Source: Streptomyces sp. NRRL B-24484
GTDB taxonomy: Bacteria; Actinomycetota; Actinomycetes; Streptomycetales; Streptomycetaceae
Reading direction: 5' to 3'
DNA length: 8,102 bases
Assembly: GCF_000717715.1 (NCBI RefSeq)
Contig: NZ_JOAI01000093.1
Location: forward strand, 1-8,102
Position 1 is the stretch's first letter, and the number at the start of each line of letters is the position of its first letter. This document shows, piece after piece, positions 5,713-8,102 of this stretch. The translations under genes were made by a program, and so were the position numbers. The notes beneath the pieces were generated by a model. The model made no database searches. It saw only the letters and a program-made list of their open reading frames with translations, and was not told the origin of the DNA.

Positions 5713-5757
5713 TCTCCTAAAGCCGGTGTCGCAGGTTCGAATCCTGCCTGGGGCACA
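5713..5757 (+). repeat. attR: right copy of 45-bp direct repeat (tRNA-Arg 3' fragment)
   Basis: An exact copy of 1845-1889 containing the anticodon loop, 3' anticodon stem, T-arm and 3' acceptor strand of tRNA-Arg(CCT). No tRNA 5' half precedes it: the bases before it (GACGCCCGT) cannot pair as a 5' anticodon stem with AGCCG. It is therefore a non-functional tRNA fragment marking the island's right end. Confidence 0.93.
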
Positions 5758-5773
5758 ACGCCGGGAATGCGAA

Positions 5774-5814
5774 AAGGCCCAGGTCAGAGGGGGCATACCT
5801 CAGGCCTGGGCCTT
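5774..5814 (+). terminator. Hairpin terminator after attR, likely the ancestral tRNA terminator
   Basis: AAGGCCCAGG (5774-5783) pairs perfectly with CCTGGGCCTT (5805-5814). An inner GAGG/CCTC stem (5787-5790/5798-5801) gives the same two-tier design as the hairpin after the intact tRNA. It lies 17 bases after attR, so before the island inserted it would have terminated the tRNA-Arg transcript. Confidence 0.7.
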
Positions 5815-6078
5815 CGTCGTTCCATGCCGTCAGTCCTGCCGTGCCCCATCCGGGCCCGTAGCCCCCGGCGAACCCCGCTCGCCGAGCACCCGACAGGCCG
5901 GACGACGGCCTTGGCCTTCACCCGGCCATCCCGGAAATTTTCCGGCGGAGCCGGCCGCTGCGCGGGCCGATGTACAGGTGTCCGTCGATCCCTGACCTGA
6001 GGGCTGACGGGCGTGACGGCACGTGAGAGGAACTGCCAGTAGCCGCAGTCGGTGAGATTTCCGAGGTCCGGGCCGGGC
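5815..6078. other. Non-coding flank resembling the island's own left end
   Basis: No gene is seen. The block at 5831-5856 matches 22 of 26 bases with 1986-2011, the segment containing the left GTGCCA boxes, but the boxes themselves are decayed (GTGCCC and GGGCCC). The block at 6020-6065 is about three-quarters identical by eye to 2541-2586. A 15-base perfect palindrome CCGGAAA-T-TTTCCGG lies at 5931-5945. The pattern suggests remains of an older related insertion. Confidence 0.5.
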
Positions 6079-6300
6079 TCAGGCGAGTGGTGAGAGGCCT
6101 CGGCTCTCCAGGTGATCGAGCAGGGACTGCAAGCACGCCTCGGCGGAGGCCGGGTCCGCTCGGAAGAGCGATCCATCGCCCAGGGCGCGGCCGGAGGCGA
6201 TCACCATCCAGCGCTTGCCCGCCGAGCGCTCGCCGTCGGCCTTGAGCACGACGGAGCATTCGCGTTCGGCCAGCAGGTCCATGAGTTCCACGATGTCCAC
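6079..6300 (-). CDS. Small hypothetical protein
   Basis: A 73-residue protein with no family I can name. It has an N-terminal amphipathic helix (DIVELMDLLAERE), a strand SVVLKAD, a strand RWMVIASGRAL, and a C-terminal helix ASAEACLQSLLDHLESRG, giving a compact alpha/beta arrangement and no membrane segment or signal peptide. The GTG at 6298-6300 has GGAGG seven bases upstream. A GTG two codons earlier (6304-6306) would be too close to that site. The gene is divergent from the next gene to the right and lies outside the tRNA island, with GC-rich codon use typical of the host. Confidence 0.7.
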   Translation of the reverse strand: MDIVELMDLLAERECSVVLKADGERSAGKRWMVIASGRALGDGSLFRADPASAEACLQSLLDHLESRGLSPLA

Positions 6301-6522
6301 GTTCACCCCTCCGGGACGATCTTGCCAGGGCGTGCGTGACGGTCTGTCCGCCCCTCAGGTCGGTGTGGGTGGCGGAATCCGCGTCCTCCGGGTGCGGCGG
6401 GCGACGGGCGGGTCCACTGGTGGTGGCCGGTCGGCGCGGCGGCGTCGGCGGTGCCGGTCGGCGACAAGTACGTGTGGCGGCGGCCGACTTCGGGTGACCC
6501 GACGGAGAAGTGAGGTGACGCC

Positions 6523-6864
6523 GTGGCACTCGTCATCGGCGATGTGAAGCCGGGATTCCTGACCGACGGCAAGGACCGGGTGACCGTGATCCCGCTGCCC
6601 CCGCAGAACGGCGGTGCCCTCGGCTGGGGGCAGGTCTACCTCTCCTTCGCGGCGGATTTCGGCGACGCCTACCTGCGGATCGCCGTCTTCAACGGCGGCA
6701 GTTGGCGCGTCGACCACCTGGTGGTGAAGGCCGCCGGGCCCCGCGTCGGCTACGCGCTCCGGGACGGCGACGAGAAGCTCAGCGTCGTCCGTGAGCGCGC
6801 CGGAACCGCCGACACCGGGACGTTCCCGGTCGGCTGGATGATCGAGACCGCGCTCAGGGCCTGA
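6523..6864 (+). CDS. Hypothetical beta-rich protein
   Basis: A 113-residue protein starting with GTG at 6523, with GAGG seven bases upstream. It reads MALVIGDVKPGFLTDGKDRV, then successive strand-like segments: VTVIPLPPQ, WGQVYLSFAAD, AYLRIAVFNGG, WRVDHLVVKAAG, KLSVVRERAG and GWMIETALRA. It is predicted to be mostly beta-sheet and soluble. There is no signal peptide, cysteine or known catalytic motif. I do not recognise the family. Codon use is strongly GC3-biased, as expected of a real host gene. The 222 bases separating it from the small minus-strand gene should contain both promoters. Confidence 0.75.
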   Translation: MALVIGDVKPGFLTDGKDRVTVIPLPPQNGGALGWGQVYLSFAADFGDAYLRIAVFNGGSWRVDHLVVKAAGPRVGYALRDGDEKLSVVRERAGTADTGTFPVGWMIETALRA

Positions 6865-7087
6865 GGGAAGCGGGAGGGGGAAGCCGTGCGCCCGTGGCGA
6901 CGAACCGGCGCTGCCTCTGCGCATGACCCGAGGACAGGAGCGGCAGGGAGTCGAGGAGTTGGGAGCCGCGTGAGCGGCGGCACCTGTCGGGACCGGTGAA
7001 ACGTGCACGAAGGCCCTGTGTCATGATCCTCGCGCCGGTCCGCCGTTGACCGGCCACTGTGCTCCTCACGGAAATCCGAGGCACCCC

Positions 7088-8102
7088 ATGTCACAGCGCC
7101 GTCTCTCCCTGCGTGCCCGCGCCGCGGCGGTCGTCACCACCGTGACCGCCGCCGCCCTGGGTGCGGTCGTCCTGCCCGCGCACGCCGAGACCGTGACCGC
7201 CGTCGAGAACGACCTCGACGGTGACGGTCGCGCCGACCTCGTCGTGGTGGGCGACCAGGCCTCGCTCGGCGCCGGCCTGTGGCTCACGGACGGTTCGGCG
7301 GACGGCGGTCTCTCCGGTACCGCGACCGACATCGGCGTCAACGGTCTGGGGGCGAGCGGAAGCGGACCCGCCGACTACAACGGCCGCCAGGCGATCGTCG
7401 GCCACTTCCGTACCGGCGCCGGGCCGAACGACGTCCTGATCTACGACCCGGCCACCGGAGCCGGCGCGGTGCTCTACGGCACGGGCGACGGATCCCCCCT
7501 GAACCCGTTGAACGCCAAGGGTGTTTCCATGGACTCGTTCATGTCGCCCGTCACCCGCGCGCTACCCACGTCCATAGCCAACGCCGGCCAGCTCTACATC
7601 ACCGCCGCCCAGGGTGATCCGAACCCCTTCCCGTCCCTGCTGAGCGTCCTCGACGGTGCGCTGTGGCTGCAGCCCACCACCGCCCAGTCCGGCGGGTTCT
7701 TCCCGCCCGAGCTGGTGCTCGCGGACACCAACCCCACCGGCAGCGGCACGTGGAGCGGCTGGAGCATCACGACCGCCCTGGTCGACAACATGCCGGCCCT
7801 CTTCGCCCGCTCCGACGCGGGCGGCCAGCTGTACTACTACAGCCCCGCAGCCCTGCTCGACATGACCCTCGGCACCCCCGCCACGCCCGTCCTCGTCGCC
7901 TCCGCCGGCTGGGACGCCGCGGCGAAGCCGCTCGTCCAGGCCGCCGACGTCGACCAGGACGGCACCGTGGACCTCCGCGCCGTCGACGCCTCCGGCAACG
8001 CCACCACCTACCGCTTCGACGGAACGTCCCTGACGGCCCTGGGCACGCACAACCTGCTCACCGGCGCCGACACCGCCCCCGGCGGCACCCCCACCCCGAC
8101 CC
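7088..8102 (+). CDS. Secreted FG-GAP/VCBS repeat-like protein (3' truncated by window)
   Basis: The frame is open from the ATG at 7088 to the window end (338 codons seen). A Sec-type signal peptide is evident: basic MSQRRLSLRAR, a hydrophobic Ala/Val/Leu core, and a probable cleavage after AHA (residue 33). The mature part starts with ENDLDGDGRADLVVVGD and later has AADVDQDGTVDLRAVD. These are the DxDxDGxxD calcium-binding signature of FG-GAP/VCBS repeats, which usually build beta-propeller segments in extracellular proteins. Aromatic/Gly-rich blades occur between them. The last visible residues (GADTAPGGTPTPT) look like the start of a Pro/Thr linker, so a further domain may follow outside the window. 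GAGG lies 6 bases before the ATG. The protein is exported, but its ligand or enzymatic partner is not determinable here. Confidence 0.85.
   Translation, partial: MSQRRLSLRARAAAVVTTVTAAALGAVVLPAHAETVTAVENDLDGDGRADLVVVGDQASLGAGLWLTDGSADGGLSGTATDIGVNGLGASGSGPADYNGRQAIVGHFRTGAGPNDVLIYDPATGAGAVLYGTGDGSPLNPLNAKGVSMDSFMSPVTRALPTSIANAGQLYITAAQGDPNPFPSLLSVLDGALWLQPTTAQSGGFFPPELVLADTNPTGSGTWSGWSITTALVDNMPALFARSDAGGQLYYYSPAALLDMTLGTPATPVLVASAGWDAAAKPLVQAADVDQDGTVDLRAVDASGNATTYRFDGTSLTALGTHNLLTGADTAPGGTPTPT

Larger units (their letters stand above)
1845..5757. mobile_element. Integrase-less genomic island in tRNA-Arg(CCT), bounded by 45-bp direct repeats
   Basis: The segment is bounded by exact 45-base direct repeats, one being the 3' part of a functional tRNA-Arg and the other an isolated tRNA fragment. 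This is the standard outcome of tyrosine-recombinase integration into a tRNA 3' end. The two ends carry matching GTGCCA double boxes about 100 bases inside the repeats. Cargo: CPCC protein, single-pass membrane protein, zinc-ribbon/beta protein on the opposite strand, and DUF3883 protein. No integrase, excisionase, replication or transfer gene is visible. It is therefore either a deletion remnant or a non-autonomous element relying on an integrase supplied elsewhere, comparable to what has been called a cis-mobilizable element. Several stretches are less GC-rich than the flanking chromosome. Confidence 0.85.

Noticed and set aside
1..8102. CRISPR array, IS transposase or antibiotic-cluster genes
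   Set aside because: No regularly spaced repeats, transposase motifs or biosynthetic domains were seen on either strand.

Overview
The window looks like chromosome of a high-GC actinomycete, most likely Streptomyces or a close relative. The evidence is GC-rich wobble positions in the genes, frequent GTG/TTG starts, GGAGG-type ribosome sites, a polyprenol-phosphate-mannose type glycosyltransferase pair and a Sec-type secreted FG-GAP-like protein. No species assignment is possible from the sequence alone.

Left part (1-1661, minus strand): a probable two-gene operon. A polytopic GT-C mannosyltransferase-like protein is followed 27 bases later by the N-terminus of a GT2 enzyme resembling polyprenol-monophosphomannose synthase. 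The second enzyme would make the lipid-linked sugar that the first could use outside the membrane.

Middle part (1815-5757, plus and minus strands): an intact tRNA-Arg(CCT) gene is followed by an island of about 3.87 kb. The last 45 bases of the tRNA region (1845-1889) recur exactly at 5713-5757 in direct orientation, which is the footprint of site-specific integration into a tRNA 3' end (attL/attR). Just inside each end, about 100 bases from the repeat, lies a nearly identical 20-base sequence holding two GTGCCA boxes 11 bases apart, as expected of integrase arm sites. No integrase is present. The cargo is a CPCC cysteine-rich protein, a single-pass membrane protein, a zinc-ribbon plus beta-rich protein of unknown function on the opposite strand, and a small DUF3883-type nuclease-fold protein with a TTG start. 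Long stretches between them are non-coding and carry degenerate repeats. Base composition in parts of the island (about 2590-2990 and 4200-4460) is visibly less GC-rich than the flanks.

Just right of the island (5758-6078) is non-coding DNA. Its terminator and GTGCCA-like block resemble the island's own left end, suggesting an older related insertion at the same tRNA.

Right part (6079-8102): two small unknown genes in divergent orientation (minus 6079-6300, plus 6523-6864), then the beginning of an exported protein with FG-GAP-like DxDGDG motifs that runs off the window.

The most notable system is the small integrase-less tRNA island with paired arm-type repeats and uncharacterised cargo. 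A defence or competition role for the cargo is a hypothesis only.
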